A stretch of DNA of 64,000 nt, from contig JBAUID010000116.1 of NCBI GenBank assembly GCA_049680625.1, forward strand, positions 1 through 64,000, read 5' to 3'. Source of the DNA: JAUIAI01 sp049680625. GTDB taxonomy: Bacteria; Pseudomonadota; Gammaproteobacteria; Burkholderiales; Burkholderiaceae_E. Made by a program: the position numbers and the translations under genes. The notes beneath the pieces are model-generated. The model searched no databases. It was not told the DNA's origin and worked only from the letters and a program-made list of their open reading frames with translations. Shown here piece after piece: positions 16,452 through 25,952 of this stretch; within the stretch, counting starts at the first letter, position 1; every line of letters begins with the position of its first letter.

Positions 16452-17873
16452 ATGAGTAATACCAAGATCTGGCAACTCAGCGCAACGGAACTTGCCCAGG
16501 CGATAGTCAGCAAGCGAATCAGCGCATTGGAAGCGGTGCAGTCATCAGTTGATCGTATGCACGCGGTTAATCCAAAGCTCAATGCTGTCGTCGATGACTT
16601 GAGCGAGCAGGCGCTCACACAAGCGCGGGCACATGATGAGCATTTGCGATCGCGCGGGCCGATTGGTCCTTTACACGGCGTACCGGTAACCATCAAAGAG
16701 AATATTGACCAGCAGGGCTGCGCAACCCCCAATGGAGTCAGTGCGTTTAAAGACGTTATTGCGCCGGCTAATTCGCCCGTTGTCAATACGCTGGAGCGGG
16801 CCGGAGCGATTGTCATTGGTCGAACCAATACACCGGAATTTTCGTTTCGCGGTACAACCGTCAACGAACTCCATGGGCGGACATTGAATCCGTGGAACGA
16901 CTGGGCATCGTCGGGTGGCTCTTCGGGTGGGGCGTCAACGGCGGTCATGGCTGGCATGGGGGCAATCGCCCATGGCAATGATATCGCCGGCTCACTTCGG
17001 TTTCCTGCGGCGGCAACTGGGGCGGCCTCGGTTAAGCCTGGCTTTGGCAGAACCCCGGCTTTTAATCCGTCAGCCGGCGCTGAACGCGGGCTTTTCGCCC
17101 AGTTGATGTCGGTGCAAGGGGTTATCTGTCGGGAGATTCGCGACGTCCGGCTAAGCATGCAATCGCTGGTTGAGTACGACCCGCATGACCCGTGGCAAGT
17201 GCCCATGCCGTTTCAGGGGCCGAGCGTCAGTGGCCCGATAAAGGTGGCATTTACCCGCAATGCCCTTGGTTTTAAACTGGATCCGGCGGTGAGTCTTGCA
17301 CTGGATACCGCGCGTAGCGCATTGGTGGATGCGGGTTACGAGGTGGTTGATGTTGAGCCTCCAATGACCGAAGAGCTGGCCTCGGATGGCTTGCGCGTAT
17401 TGTTTGGTGAAGTGAAAGTGTTAATGCTCAACGACGTCCGCGCCCATGGCAGCGAGACCATTAATTCAATTTTTGATCAATATTTCGAATACTTTCCCCC
17501 GTATGAAGGGGACGAATTACTGCTTGGTATGGCCCGGCGTTCCCGTCATGTTCGCGAATGGTTACTGTTTTTGCAAAAATACCCGCTGATCTTGTCGCCT
17601 TTCTTGTTGCAGCCAACGTACGAATGGGATCGGGATGCCCAAGGCCTGGACGGCGTGACGGATGTCCTTGGATCAGCATTCTGGAGCTACGGAATGAACT
17701 TTCTTGGCTTGCCGGCGGGCAGTATTGCGGCGAACTTTAACAACGGTTTGCCGGTTAGCATCCAGGTGATTGGGCAGCGCTTTCGTGAAGACATGATTCT
17801 GGATGCCTGCGAAGAGATCGAGCAACGGGTCGGGGTGATGGCGCAGCGCTTGTTCGAGCGAGACGGGGGGTGA
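16452..17873 (+). CDS. Amidase signature family hydrolase
   Basis: Members hydrolyse amide bonds with a Ser-cisSer-Lys triad. All three are visible: Lys82 in VPVTIKENID, cis-Ser157 in the SSGGSSGG run and nucleophile Ser181 in DIAGSLRFP. The 473-residue length is normal and no signal peptide is seen, so it acts in the cytoplasm. The usual TDIGGS is here NDIAGS, a mild deviation. It probably forms a transcription unit with the CoA transferase upstream and the TPR-oxygenase gene 12 bases downstream. The substrate cannot be told from sequence; GatA is less likely as no gatB or gatC is near. Confidence 0.9.
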   Translation: MSNTKIWQLSATELAQAIVSKRISALEAVQSSVDRMHAVNPKLNAVVDDLSEQALTQARAHDEHLRSRGPIGPLHGVPVTIKENIDQQGCATPNGVSAFKDVIAPANSPVVNTLERAGAIVIGRTNTPEFSFRGTTVNELHGRTLNPWNDWASSGGSSGGASTAVMAGMGAIAHGNDIAGSLRFPAAATGAASVKPGFGRTPAFNPSAGAERGLFAQLMSVQGVICREIRDVRLSMQSLVEYDPHDPWQVPMPFQGPSVSGPIKVAFTRNALGFKLDPAVSLALDTARSALVDAGYEVVDVEPPMTEELASDGLRVLFGEVKVLMLNDVRAHGSETINSIFDQYFEYFPPYEGDELLLGMARRSRHVREWLLFLQKYPLILSPFLLQPTYEWDRDAQGLDGVTDVLGSAFWSYGMNFLGLPAGSIAANFNNGLPVSIQVIGQRFREDMILDACEEIEQRVGVMAQRLFERDGG

Positions 17874-17885
17874 CGCCACCGGGCA

Positions 17886-19619
17886 ATGAAGAAGAAGCGA
17901 AAATCCAAGCAACCAAACAGCAGCCTACGGCGTGCACTCAAACCCGCCTCTGCCGGCGCGGTGAGCCAGAGCCAGGCGCTGCAGTACCTGGGCATGATGC
18001 AGGCGCGCAACAATGATTTGGCGGGGGCAGCTCAGTACTTTGAGCAAGCCCGTCAATTTGAACCACGCAATGCGCAGTTGCTCAATAACCTGGGCTATTT
18101 TTACCAGCAGCTTGCCGAATCTCAAAAATCCCTGGCCTGTTATGAAGAGGCGCTTGCGCTTGAGCCCGGTGTTCCGCTAACGCTGTGCAACCTGGGTTTG
18201 CTGCACAAACACCTGGGTAACCTGACAGCGGCACTTATGAACTTCGAGCGCGCACTGGTGGCTACGCCAGATGACACGGCGCTGCTGTGTAATCGCGCCA
18301 ATATTCTTCTGGAACAAGGCAATGCGGCCAGCGCGCTGGCAGACGCAAATCGGGCCGCCTCCCTTGAGCCTAAGAACCCGGCGGTGCTGAACACCCGCGC
18401 CAACATTTTGACCGATATGCTGCGTTATGATGAAGCGCTAACCGACCTGAATCAAGCCATCGAACGGCGACCGCAATACGCACGGGCTTGGTCGAATCGG
18501 GGGGATGTTTATCGGGACATCGACCAGAGCGAGCGGGCGATTAAAGACTATCAGCAGGCGTTGAAACTGGCGCCGGATGATGCCGCAACCCAGGCCAACC
18601 TGGCTGGCCTTTACCTTACCCGTCCACACCACAGCGAGGCAGCAATTCAGGCCAGCGAACAGAGTTTGCATAAGCTGTTGGTGGAACAGTTTGCCCCACA
18701 AGGTGCGAGCGTTGCACGACTGCGCGCTAATGGCGTCTCTGTTTTCCGGCTTAAGCATGATCTTGGGCAAGCACTGTTTCTGCGCGATCATACCGATGGG
18801 CTTGCCGCTGACACGAGAGAAGGACTCGACGCGTTTATTGCTACTGCCCAATCGCTGATATCTTCGGCCGACCCTTCGCAGCGTAGCCAGATACCGTTGA
18901 GCCCAAACCAGCTCGAGCTTTTGTGCGCTTATTGGCGCCAACCGTGGCAGGCAAAAGCACCATTACTCGCGTATTGCTTAAACCCCGAGAACGACTGGCC
19001 AGCCCTTGAACAGCGCTATCTGGACGGCAAACCAGAGATCCTGACCATCGACCATTTCCTGGCGCCTGCTGCATTGGCTGCGATGCAACACTATTGTCTG
19101 GCCTCGAAAGTCTGGGTACGTGAATACCCGAACCAATACCTGGGTGCGTTTGCCAACCAGGGGTTTGCGCAACCGCTTCATTTTCAGTTGGCGCGTGAAC
19201 TGCAGCAAATGATGCCGCGCGTATTCAAGGGCTTTGCGTTGAACCAGCTGTGGGGGTTCAAGTACGACACCATGCTTGGCAAAGGCATCAACATTCATGC
19301 CGATTTCGCGAAAGTGAATCTGAATTTCTGGATCACACCAGACGAACACAACCTGGACAATACCTGTGGTGGTCTGAAGGTTTACGAAACGCCAGCGCCG
19401 GCGGACTGGACGTTTCACGACTACAACAGCAACAGCCAGGCTATATACGATCATCTTGCAAAGCACGACTCAGCTAGTCAGACAATCACCTACCGGTGCA
19501 ACCGGGCGGTGTTGTTCAATTCGGCGCTGTTCCACGAAACCGATCGCATTCAGTTCGCCGACGGTTATCGGAGCCGGCGTATCAACATCACCTATTTGTT
19601 TGGTAAGCAGCTCCGTTGA
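17886..19619 (+). CDS. TPR protein fused to an Fe(II)/2-oxoglutarate oxygenase-like domain
   Basis: The 577-residue product starts with a very basic stretch (MKKKRKSKQ). About six tetratricopeptide repeats follow (residues 25-255; for example LLNNLGYFYQQLAESQKSLA). A linker leads to a C-terminal region (about 400-577) with a double-stranded beta-helix oxygenase pattern: His471-x-Asp473 (INIHADFAK), a distal His550 (LFHETD) and Arg residues at 562-565 that could bind 2-oxoglutarate. Such fusions are known for prolyl-hydroxylase-like enzymes that modify proteins or peptides. Its tight spacing after the amidase suggests co-transcription, but its target is unknown. Confidence 0.75.
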   Translation: MKKKRKSKQPNSSLRRALKPASAGAVSQSQALQYLGMMQARNNDLAGAAQYFEQARQFEPRNAQLLNNLGYFYQQLAESQKSLACYEEALALEPGVPLTLCNLGLLHKHLGNLTAALMNFERALVATPDDTALLCNRANILLEQGNAASALADANRAASLEPKNPAVLNTRANILTDMLRYDEALTDLNQAIERRPQYARAWSNRGDVYRDIDQSERAIKDYQQALKLAPDDAATQANLAGLYLTRPHHSEAAIQASEQSLHKLLVEQFAPQGASVARLRANGVSVFRLKHDLGQALFLRDHTDGLAADTREGLDAFIATAQSLISSADPSQRSQIPLSPNQLELLCAYWRQPWQAKAPLLAYCLNPENDWPALEQRYLDGKPEILTIDHFLAPAALAAMQHYCLASKVWVREYPNQYLGAFANQGFAQPLHFQLARELQQMMPRVFKGFALNQLWGFKYDTMLGKGINIHADFAKVNLNFWITPDEHNLDNTCGGLKVYETPAPADWTFHDYNSNSQAIYDHLAKHDSASQTITYRCNRAVLFNSALFHETDRIQFADGYRSRRINITYLFGKQLR

Positions 19620-19675
19620 TTCTGTTTGAAGCCCATGGCAATCGCTCTGGTAGTGGTCGAGCAGTACCAGCGACC

Positions 19676-20638
19676 TTAATTTTGGTTGTCAGGACGATCT
19701 TTCATGAGCAGCTCCAGCGCCGCCGCAAGCACCTGGCCGTAGCGTTGTTGTTCTTCTTTGACCCGCTCAGCGGGCCACGGCCGTAAACCCTGTCCGCTTT
19801 TGATGCCAAGATGCCCATCAGACACTTTTTGGCGCAATAGTTTGGCTGGCACTGCGTCGTTGCAAAGGCTTGGATAAATCGCTGCCGCTGAAAGCGCCTG
19901 GGTGTCGAGCCCGGAAAATTCTTTCTGTAACAAAGGCCCGGCCGCCAGGTATCGAAAACCAAAGCCGTAGCGTACTGCAGTATCAATATCATCAGCGCTG
20001 GCCAGGCCTTGTTCAAGCATCGACCAGGCCTCGCGCATCAGCGCATGTTGCATCCGGTTGGCTAGCAAGCCGGGTATATCACTCGCTACCCGTACAGGAA
20101 TACGGCCCGCCGCTGAAAACGCGCCTTGCAACAGATCAATTGTAGCCGGATCAGTAAACGAGGCGCCGGCCAACTCGACCAGGGGCATCTGATGCGCTGG
20201 CATGAAAAAGTGTGCATGGGCCATGCGGGCGCGTGTCTTGCAGTTGCTGGCAATTTCGCTGATTCGAAAACCACTGGTGTTACTGGCAACCGGAATCGCT
20301 GGTGGAACCAGTGAATCGAGCCTGGCAAAAATCTGCTGCTTTACCGGAAGGTCTTCGACCACACTTTCGAGAACCAGAGCCACCCCCGCCCAGTTGACAG
20401 AATCCAGCGATTCGAGCAGCGTTAGCCGACTGAGGTTGCCGGGGCCGCGTGACGGCAATGCAAGCGACAGCTCGTCGATTTGCCGGGATACGCGCGCCCG
20501 CGTCGCCTCGTGCTGTTGCGCACGGCGCACCAGCAACTGGGTATGCCAACCGGCGTGAACAAAGCCGGCAGCAATGCCACACCCCATGATGCCGCTACCA
20601 AGAATGACGATTGAGTTTGATTGCAATGCAGGCTCCAC
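19676..20638 (-). CDS. 3-hydroxyacyl-CoA dehydrogenase family protein
   Basis: The family oxidises 3-hydroxyacyl-CoA, or related hydroxy acids, with NAD. The Rossmann motif is at residues 11-20 (VILGSGIMGCGIA). The segment FFMPAHQMPLVELAG, here with HFFMPA, matches the catalytic His-Asn region of the family, and GLLANRM marks the C-terminal domain. At 320 residues it is a single-function enzyme without a hydratase domain, like carnitine or hydroxybutyryl-CoA dehydrogenases. It starts with GTG at 20638 and has a weak ribosome-binding site. It is convergent with the TPR gene. Confidence 0.88.
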   Translation of the reverse strand: MEPALQSNSIVILGSGIMGCGIAAGFVHAGWHTQLLVRRAQQHEATRARVSRQIDELSLALPSRGPGNLSRLTLLESLDSVNWAGVALVLESVVEDLPVKQQIFARLDSLVPPAIPVASNTSGFRISEIASNCKTRARMAHAHFFMPAHQMPLVELAGASFTDPATIDLLQGAFSAAGRIPVRVASDIPGLLANRMQHALMREAWSMLEQGLASADDIDTAVRYGFGFRYLAAGPLLQKEFSGLDTQALSAAAIYPSLCNDAVPAKLLRQKVSDGHLGIKSGQGLRPWPAERVKEEQQRYGQVLAAALELLMKDRPDNQN

Positions 20639-20754
20639 AACAGTTAAAGAATGCTTCTTCGCGGTTGTCTATCATGAATCATCATCAACTGAATGACAAA
20701 TTCATGGACCGAATCATTCATTACGGGTGAACCGACACGGGATGTTTGTATTGA

Positions 20755-21212
20755 TTACGCAGCCGGGCGCCGTTCGAAAACCTGGTGCGATGTCATCATC
20801 AGGACATCGACTTTGGCCTCGTGACCGTTGAACCATGGGATAAGATCCTCGACAGTAGGCTACTTGGCCAGAAGATCCAGGGCTCGCCCACTCTGGCAGT
20901 TATCAGTGCTGGCCGAACGCAGTTTTATAAACACGGCTTACCGTCGTCCGCGACCCTGAAAGGAATTCTTGAACAATACGATTCTATCGTCGATGGCAGT
21001 TTGGCTGAACAACGGATTGCAAAAGTGCAGTCAGGTACGCTGAAGCGTCCGGATGGTAAGGCAATGGTCAAATATCGCGGCTTTAAGTTTGCCAAGGCGA
21101 TGGCCATAGTGATGCCCGCAAAGCGAAGTTCACTAGTTAATGTGAGCTTTATGCAACCGATGATGAAATGGTCTATGGTTTCACCAATGAGCAGATAGAA
21201 GCCAGTAATTGA
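20755..21212 (+). pseudogene. Unidentified ORF, probably decayed; thioredoxin-like segment
   Basis: The only coding-like content in the 620-base stretch 20639-21258. One frame is open from 20755 to a stop at 21198 (best start GTG at 20785, 137 residues, no clear ribosome-binding site). The segment KIQGSPTLAVISAGRTQFYK faintly resembles the end of a thioredoxin fold (xPTLxxxxxG). Near 21140 a change to another frame would continue as YATDDEMVYGFTNEQ and stop at 21212, as if a frameshift had broken the gene. No family was recognised; this could also be a chance frame. Confidence 0.35.
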
Positions 21213-21258
21213 CGCGCGAAGATGAGATCGGTTTACGAATTGTTTTACAGGAGTCGAC

Positions 21259-21966
21259 ATGCCAAAACCAAATTTCCAACTCTATTACTGGCCAATTCCG
21301 TTTAGAGGTTGTTTCATCAGTTATCTCTTTGCCTATCGGGGTGTGCCGCTGCTCATCGAGACGAGTCTTCCAGGAAAAGAGAACAATGAAGACCCGCAAT
21401 CGCGTGAGCAATATATTCCCTATATGGGTCCGCCAGTGCTTCGAGAGCTCGAAACGAACCGAACCCTCAGTCAGATGCCGGCAATAGTTTTGTATGTTTC
21501 GCGCGAACTCAAGCTTACGCCTGACGACCCGTTCGATGTGGCGACGTGCACAAAAGTCCTTATGGACTGTAACGACTTGCTAATGGAGATTTGTCGCTTT
21601 AATGGCTCCATCATGTGGGAGCGCAATGAATGGCAGAATTTTCGGGCGCTACGTTTCGTTCAGTGGATGGAAATATTCGAAGAGTCTCTGAGGCGCGAGT
21701 TTATCGGACGCAAACTGGTCAGTTTCGCTGACATCGGAGTCTTCGCATTATTCGGAAATATGACAAGATGTCTTCCGGAACTAAAAGCGGATCTTCGCAA
21801 TCATGCGCCTGGCATATATGATCTTTGTCAGAAGATTGGCAGTGAGCCTTCGCTTGCAAGCTTTGTCGCGGATGAAGAGCTGAAGTACGGCAAGACTTAC
21901 TGTGGTGGCCAGATAGAGCAGTCGATTCGCAAGATGTTAGAGATGGATGCGGTCGATGCCGGTTAA
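21259..21966 (+). CDS. Glutathione S-transferase-like protein
   Basis: The 235-residue product has an N-terminal thioredoxin-like part (FQLYYWPIPFRGCFISYLFA) with a cis-Pro region (LSQMPAIVLYVSREL), then an all-helical part, the layout of a GST. The usual glutathione-contacting ES motif is not evident, so the activity may differ. AGGAG lies six bases before the ATG. It stands between a decayed ORF and a gamma-glutamyltransferase homologue; both known families handle glutathione conjugates, so a link is conceivable but not shown. Confidence 0.7.
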   Translation: MPKPNFQLYYWPIPFRGCFISYLFAYRGVPLLIETSLPGKENNEDPQSREQYIPYMGPPVLRELETNRTLSQMPAIVLYVSRELKLTPDDPFDVATCTKVLMDCNDLLMEICRFNGSIMWERNEWQNFRALRFVQWMEIFEESLRREFIGRKLVSFADIGVFALFGNMTRCLPELKADLRNHAPGIYDLCQKIGSEPSLASFVADEELKYGKTYCGGQIEQSIRKMLEMDAVDAG

Positions 21967-22040
21967 AAAAAACGAAGAACAAACGCTGTATGTGACTGCC
22001 CGTTTGGACAAAACCTTCACCAACACGTCAAAATGATCTA

Positions 22041-23753
22041 ATGAAAACAGAAATATTTGAGCGATACGCAGCGGCCAGTGGTCATCCTTTGGCGACGAAG
22101 GCGGCTATCACTGTGTTGGAGGAAGGAGGTAATGCAATCGATGCTGGTGTGGCAGCTGGCATTGCACTGGGCGTATTGCACAGCGATTTAGTCAATTTTG
22201 CCGGCGTTGCCCCCATCATGATTCGATCGGCTCAATCCAAAGAAATTGTCACCATCGATGGTGTCGGGGTCTGGCCTCAAGCGGCTACCAGTGCCTACTT
22301 CGAACAGCATTTTGCTGGGGCAATGCCTGAAGGGCTATTAAGAACCGTTGTGCCTGCGGCTCCGGCCGCCTGGATTCGCGCGTTGCGCGATTACGGCACC
22401 ATCAGTTTTGCACAAGCCGCGCGGTTTGCGATTGACTACGCACGTGACGGATTTGATGTGTACCCATTGTTCGCTGAAGTTATTGCCGGCAGTGAAGCCG
22501 GGTTTCGACGAACCGCCGAGAATCAGAGAATCTACCTGCCAAACGGACGTCCGCCGCAAGTGGGGGAACGCTTCGTACAAGCAGATCTTGCCTCAAGCCT
22601 CCAGTATATGGCCGACCAGGAGTCAGCCAGTGGTGGTGATCGAATCGCCGGCTTGCAAGCGGCGCACGACGCATTCTATAAGGGTGATATTGCGCGAAAG
22701 ATCTGCGACTATCACCGTGAGCACAGCGGTTTTCTGACGTTTGATGATATGGCTGCATATCAAGTCCGGTACGAGCAGCCGTTGATGGTTTCGTTCGGCG
22801 AATTCGACATTGTGACTTGCGGCGCCTGGTGTCAGGGTTTGTCACTGGCACAGGCATTTGCGATGCTGGATGCATCAGTGTTGCCGGCTATGGGTCACAA
22901 CACGTCCACCTATATTCATCATTTGACAGAAGTCTTTAAGCTGGTTTTCGCCGATCGGGAGCAGTATGTAACTGATCCGTTGTTCGTGGATGTCCCCGTG
23001 GACCAATTGTTGCATGCCGACTATCTCAACGCGCGGCTTGGACTGATCCGAGCTGATGTTGCCTGGCCGGATATGCCTCCACCTGGCGATCCGCATAACC
23101 ATGCTGCACAACTCGAAGCTGCAGTCGCGATGCGGCCTGTTCCCGGTGACAATAAGACCTCATCTTTAGACACCTCTTATGTCTGCGTTATGGATGCTGA
23201 CGGCAACGTGTTTTCGGCAACACCGAGTGATACCGCTGCAACCGGCGAAGTCATTCCCGGGACCGGGCTTTGTCCGTCCTCAAGAGGGTCACAGTCGCGT
23301 GGCATTTCTACGTCTATCAATGCACTCATGCCTGGCAAGCGACCTCGTCTGACACCGAATCCAGCGATTGCGCTACGAAACGGACAGCCGTATATGGCCT
23401 TTGGCACGCCAGGTGGGGATGTTCAGATCCAAGCCATGATTCAGGTTTTTGCCAACTGCTGCTGTTTTGAAATGCCACTACAAGAGGCGATCGACGCCCC
23501 CCGATTCGCAAGCTATAGTTTTCCGTCATCGTTTGCCCCCAACGAGCACTATCCGGGTTTGCTCAAACTTGAACCGGGCATTGATGTCATTGTTGCCGAG
23601 CAGTTGTCTGGGTTTGGGCACGACGTGCAGCGCTGGCCCAGACTGGATTGGCACGCCGGGGGTGTTTGCGCCATCCAGACAACTACTGGCGGTCAGCACA
23701 CATTCAGTGCCGCTGCCGACCCAAGACGTGCTGGAAGCGCAGATGGGTTTTAG
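22041..23753 (+). CDS. Gamma-glutamyltransferase family protein, apparently cytoplasmic
   Basis: The family consists of N-terminal-nucleophile hydrolases that self-cleave before a Thr. The large-subunit start is clear (ASGHPLATKAAITVLEEGGN, AIDAGVAAGIALGVL). The predicted cleavage and nucleophile residue is Thr378 (SSLDTSYVCVMDADGNV). The small subunit holds SRGISTSINAL and AFGTPGGDVQIQ. Unlike typical GGT there is no signal peptide, and Arg and Glu residues that bind the glutamyl carboxylate could not be confirmed, so it may act on another amide, as 7-aminocephalosporanic or oxamate-type homologues do. The stop overlaps the convergent tctA remnant by three bases. Confidence 0.85.
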   Translation: MKTEIFERYAAASGHPLATKAAITVLEEGGNAIDAGVAAGIALGVLHSDLVNFAGVAPIMIRSAQSKEIVTIDGVGVWPQAATSAYFEQHFAGAMPEGLLRTVVPAAPAAWIRALRDYGTISFAQAARFAIDYARDGFDVYPLFAEVIAGSEAGFRRTAENQRIYLPNGRPPQVGERFVQADLASSLQYMADQESASGGDRIAGLQAAHDAFYKGDIARKICDYHREHSGFLTFDDMAAYQVRYEQPLMVSFGEFDIVTCGAWCQGLSLAQAFAMLDASVLPAMGHNTSTYIHHLTEVFKLVFADREQYVTDPLFVDVPVDQLLHADYLNARLGLIRADVAWPDMPPPGDPHNHAAQLEAAVAMRPVPGDNKTSSLDTSYVCVMDADGNVFSATPSDTAATGEVIPGTGLCPSSRGSQSRGISTSINALMPGKRPRLTPNPAIALRNGQPYMAFGTPGGDVQIQAMIQVFANCCCFEMPLQEAIDAPRFASYSFPSSFAPNEHYPGLLKLEPGIDVIVAEQLSGFGHDVQRWPRLDWHAGGVCAIQTTTGGQHTFSAAADPRRAGSADGF

Positions 23754-24139
23754 TGGTTTGTGCAGTGGGTTGTGCGTGAATTTCGCCGCGCCGAAAACAC
23801 GATGACGGCTACTGCGCCAGCAAGAAAAAACAGGGCCAGAGGTGATCCAAGCAAGAACCTTGGGTTACTGCCCGAGGCGGAATAACGGTTGCGAATGAGT
23901 TCCTCAAGTTGTGGCGTCAGGATGAATCTAATCAAAAAGGGCAGGATAGAGATATCCAGGCGTCGCAAAACATAACCGATCACGCCGAAGGTCAGTACCA
24001 CCCAGATTGCAATAATGTCGCCGTCCTGGACGTAAACTGCGGTAAGAGTGATCAGCAGGACAATCGGCAGCATGACCGTTTTGAGCCATTCGCAGCTGGT
24101 GAAGGCCAGTGGCCGCCTCGTGGAACCGGGAACGCTGTG
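23750..24139 (-). pseudogene. C-terminal remnant of a TctA-type transporter permease
   Basis: The frame encodes only the end of the large membrane subunit of tripartite tricarboxylate transporters. It holds hydrophobic helices, the family motif FGVIGYVLRRLDISILPFLI, and the tail LTPQLEELIRNRYSASGS. Intact TctA has about 500 residues; about 130 codons remain here, open from 24139, with the first Met at 24071-24073. No tctB or tctC is near. It lies between the GGT homologue and the sulfatase and looks like debris of a lost uptake system. Confidence 0.7.
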
Positions 24140-24189
24140 TCAGCGTAATCCCGTCGAACGCGTTCCTGCTGATCCTATTTCGATGTCAG

Positions 24190-25716
24190 CTAAACCGGGG
24201 CGATTTTATCGAGAGGAGCATCGCGCTCTTGCGGCCAGTGCGCACGCATCTCATCGAGCAGGTTTAAGCGTTGTGCTGCGTATCCTGGGTCATCCCACAG
24301 ATTGCGCCACTGATGTGGGTCTTCGTTTAAGGCATACAGCTCGCCTTCTGTGCCGTCGTAGCGGTTGGTCGCCTCATAAGCAGTGATGAGCATGTTGCCC
24401 CGGACCATCGACTTCATAACGATATCGTTGTCATCGTAACAGTCGCGCCATTCCGTGAATACCCGTTCACGGATTTGTTCCCCATCACGTGTTGGTAACG
24501 CGGTTCCCTGCATCCAATCAGGCGTATCAAGTCCGGCGCGTGCCAGGATGGTCGGGGCGATATCGACATGACCGACGGGCGCCTCAATCTCTGCGGATGC
24601 TATGCCGGCTGCAGGCGCGGGACGCCAAATCAGTGGCACTTGAGTTAAGGCGCTGACATGATAGGGGCCTTTGAACAGCATCCCGAAGTCTCCCTGTAGT
24701 TCGCCGTGGTCTGTGGTGTAGATGATGTCGGTATCGTCGTCCCAACCGCGGGCTGCAAGATAACTTTGGACCTGCCCGATCGCTTCATCGATCAACTCGT
24801 TCTTGGCGTGGACGACGGCGTTGACCTCACGGATATGGTCTGGCGTTGTCTCCGCTGGCACATAGTCTGGCGGTACCTCGAAATTGAGCCGCGCCTCGCC
24901 GTGATACCACGCGAGCCAGTGCCACGGTTTTTGTTGCAGGATCTCCTCGCACTTTTCCCGACTGCCTGGGTAGCCTGGTGGCAATGGCATGTCGCGCCAG
25001 TCGAAGCGTGCTTTGGCTGCATTCGGCACATCCCAGGGGTGGTGCGGATCGGGAAAACTCATCCAGCAGAACCAGTCGCTGTCATCGTCCCGCCCTGATA
25101 ACCAATCAATCGTTCGAGATGCCGTCCAGTGCGTATGGTAGTGCTCAATGTCGATGGGATTGTTGGCAACCTGAGGCGCTCCGGTGTCGCCACCGCCAAG
25201 CCCACTTGGATGACCATTGCGGGTGTATTCGTGAAATCCCGCCACGGCATCGGGGTGAGTTTCGGCAAGCCATTTAGGATAGTGGAACAGCGAGCGCCCG
25301 GCGCGACCAGTGTGGCCGGCCAGTTCCATGTGATCAAATCCGCGATGCGGACCGAACGATTCATCTCGCGCGGCGACGTTCTCAAAGTAGTCGGCAGTGG
25401 CATGCGGTTCGAAATGTGCTTTGCCGATCAGCGCTGTCTCGTAGCCGTTGCGCTTTAGCTCATGTACAACGCTCGGATGATCGGCTGGCAAGGGAATGCC
25501 ATTTGACGTGACGCCGTGCATGCCGGCGTATTGCCCTGTCAGAATTGTACAGCGGGCAGGCATGCAGACGGCGCATTGATTGCGCGCCTGTCGATAGGTG
25601 ATGCCGTCGCGGGCAAAACTATCGATCACCGGTGTCTTGGCGAACTGACCGCCGTTGCAGCCAAGCCCGTCGTATCGTTGCTGATCCGTCGTGATGAGTA
25701 GAAATTTGCGCCCCAT
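24190..25716 (-). CDS. Type I sulfatase family hydrolase
   Basis: These metalloenzymes cleave sulfate esters using formylglycine made from Cys or Ser. The motif C51-M-P-A-R follows ARNQCAV, fitting CxPxR. Metal-binding residues appear in ITTDQQRYDGL near the start and in YTTDHGELQGDFGM near residue 340. The 508-residue protein has no signal peptide. Phosphonate monoester hydrolases share this fold, so sulfate specificity is not certain. No maturation enzyme is seen in the window. Confidence 0.85.
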   Translation of the reverse strand: MGRKFLLITTDQQRYDGLGCNGGQFAKTPVIDSFARDGITYRQARNQCAVCMPARCTILTGQYAGMHGVTSNGIPLPADHPSVVHELKRNGYETALIGKAHFEPHATADYFENVAARDESFGPHRGFDHMELAGHTGRAGRSLFHYPKWLAETHPDAVAGFHEYTRNGHPSGLGGGDTGAPQVANNPIDIEHYHTHWTASRTIDWLSGRDDDSDWFCWMSFPDPHHPWDVPNAAKARFDWRDMPLPPGYPGSREKCEEILQQKPWHWLAWYHGEARLNFEVPPDYVPAETTPDHIREVNAVVHAKNELIDEAIGQVQSYLAARGWDDDTDIIYTTDHGELQGDFGMLFKGPYHVSALTQVPLIWRPAPAAGIASAEIEAPVGHVDIAPTILARAGLDTPDWMQGTALPTRDGEQIRERVFTEWRDCYDDNDIVMKSMVRGNMLITAYEATNRYDGTEGELYALNEDPHQWRNLWDDPGYAAQRLNLLDEMRAHWPQERDAPLDKIAPV

Positions 25717-25952
25717 AGTTTTTGCCTGCTAGTCGAATCGGTTGTGTTGCAGCAATGGAATCAGAAGGCGTCAAAGATTACCCGTTGCTCCAGATTATTT
25801 AGCTCGCCCCGAATAATGTGCGACCCACCCCCGGTGTAGACAATGTCTTATTTCATTACCGCCGGGTCAATCAGAAAGCGCGCATCAAAGCCAAACCTTT
25901 TAGCCGTTGTGCAAATTGTTTCGCAAAGGCCAGTATTGCATCCGCTTGCACG

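Noticed and set aside
25740..25952. Peptide-like open frames downstream of hemB on the minus strand
   Set aside because: The first simply continues past the hemB stop for about 37 codons, which is likely by chance; no family was recognised.
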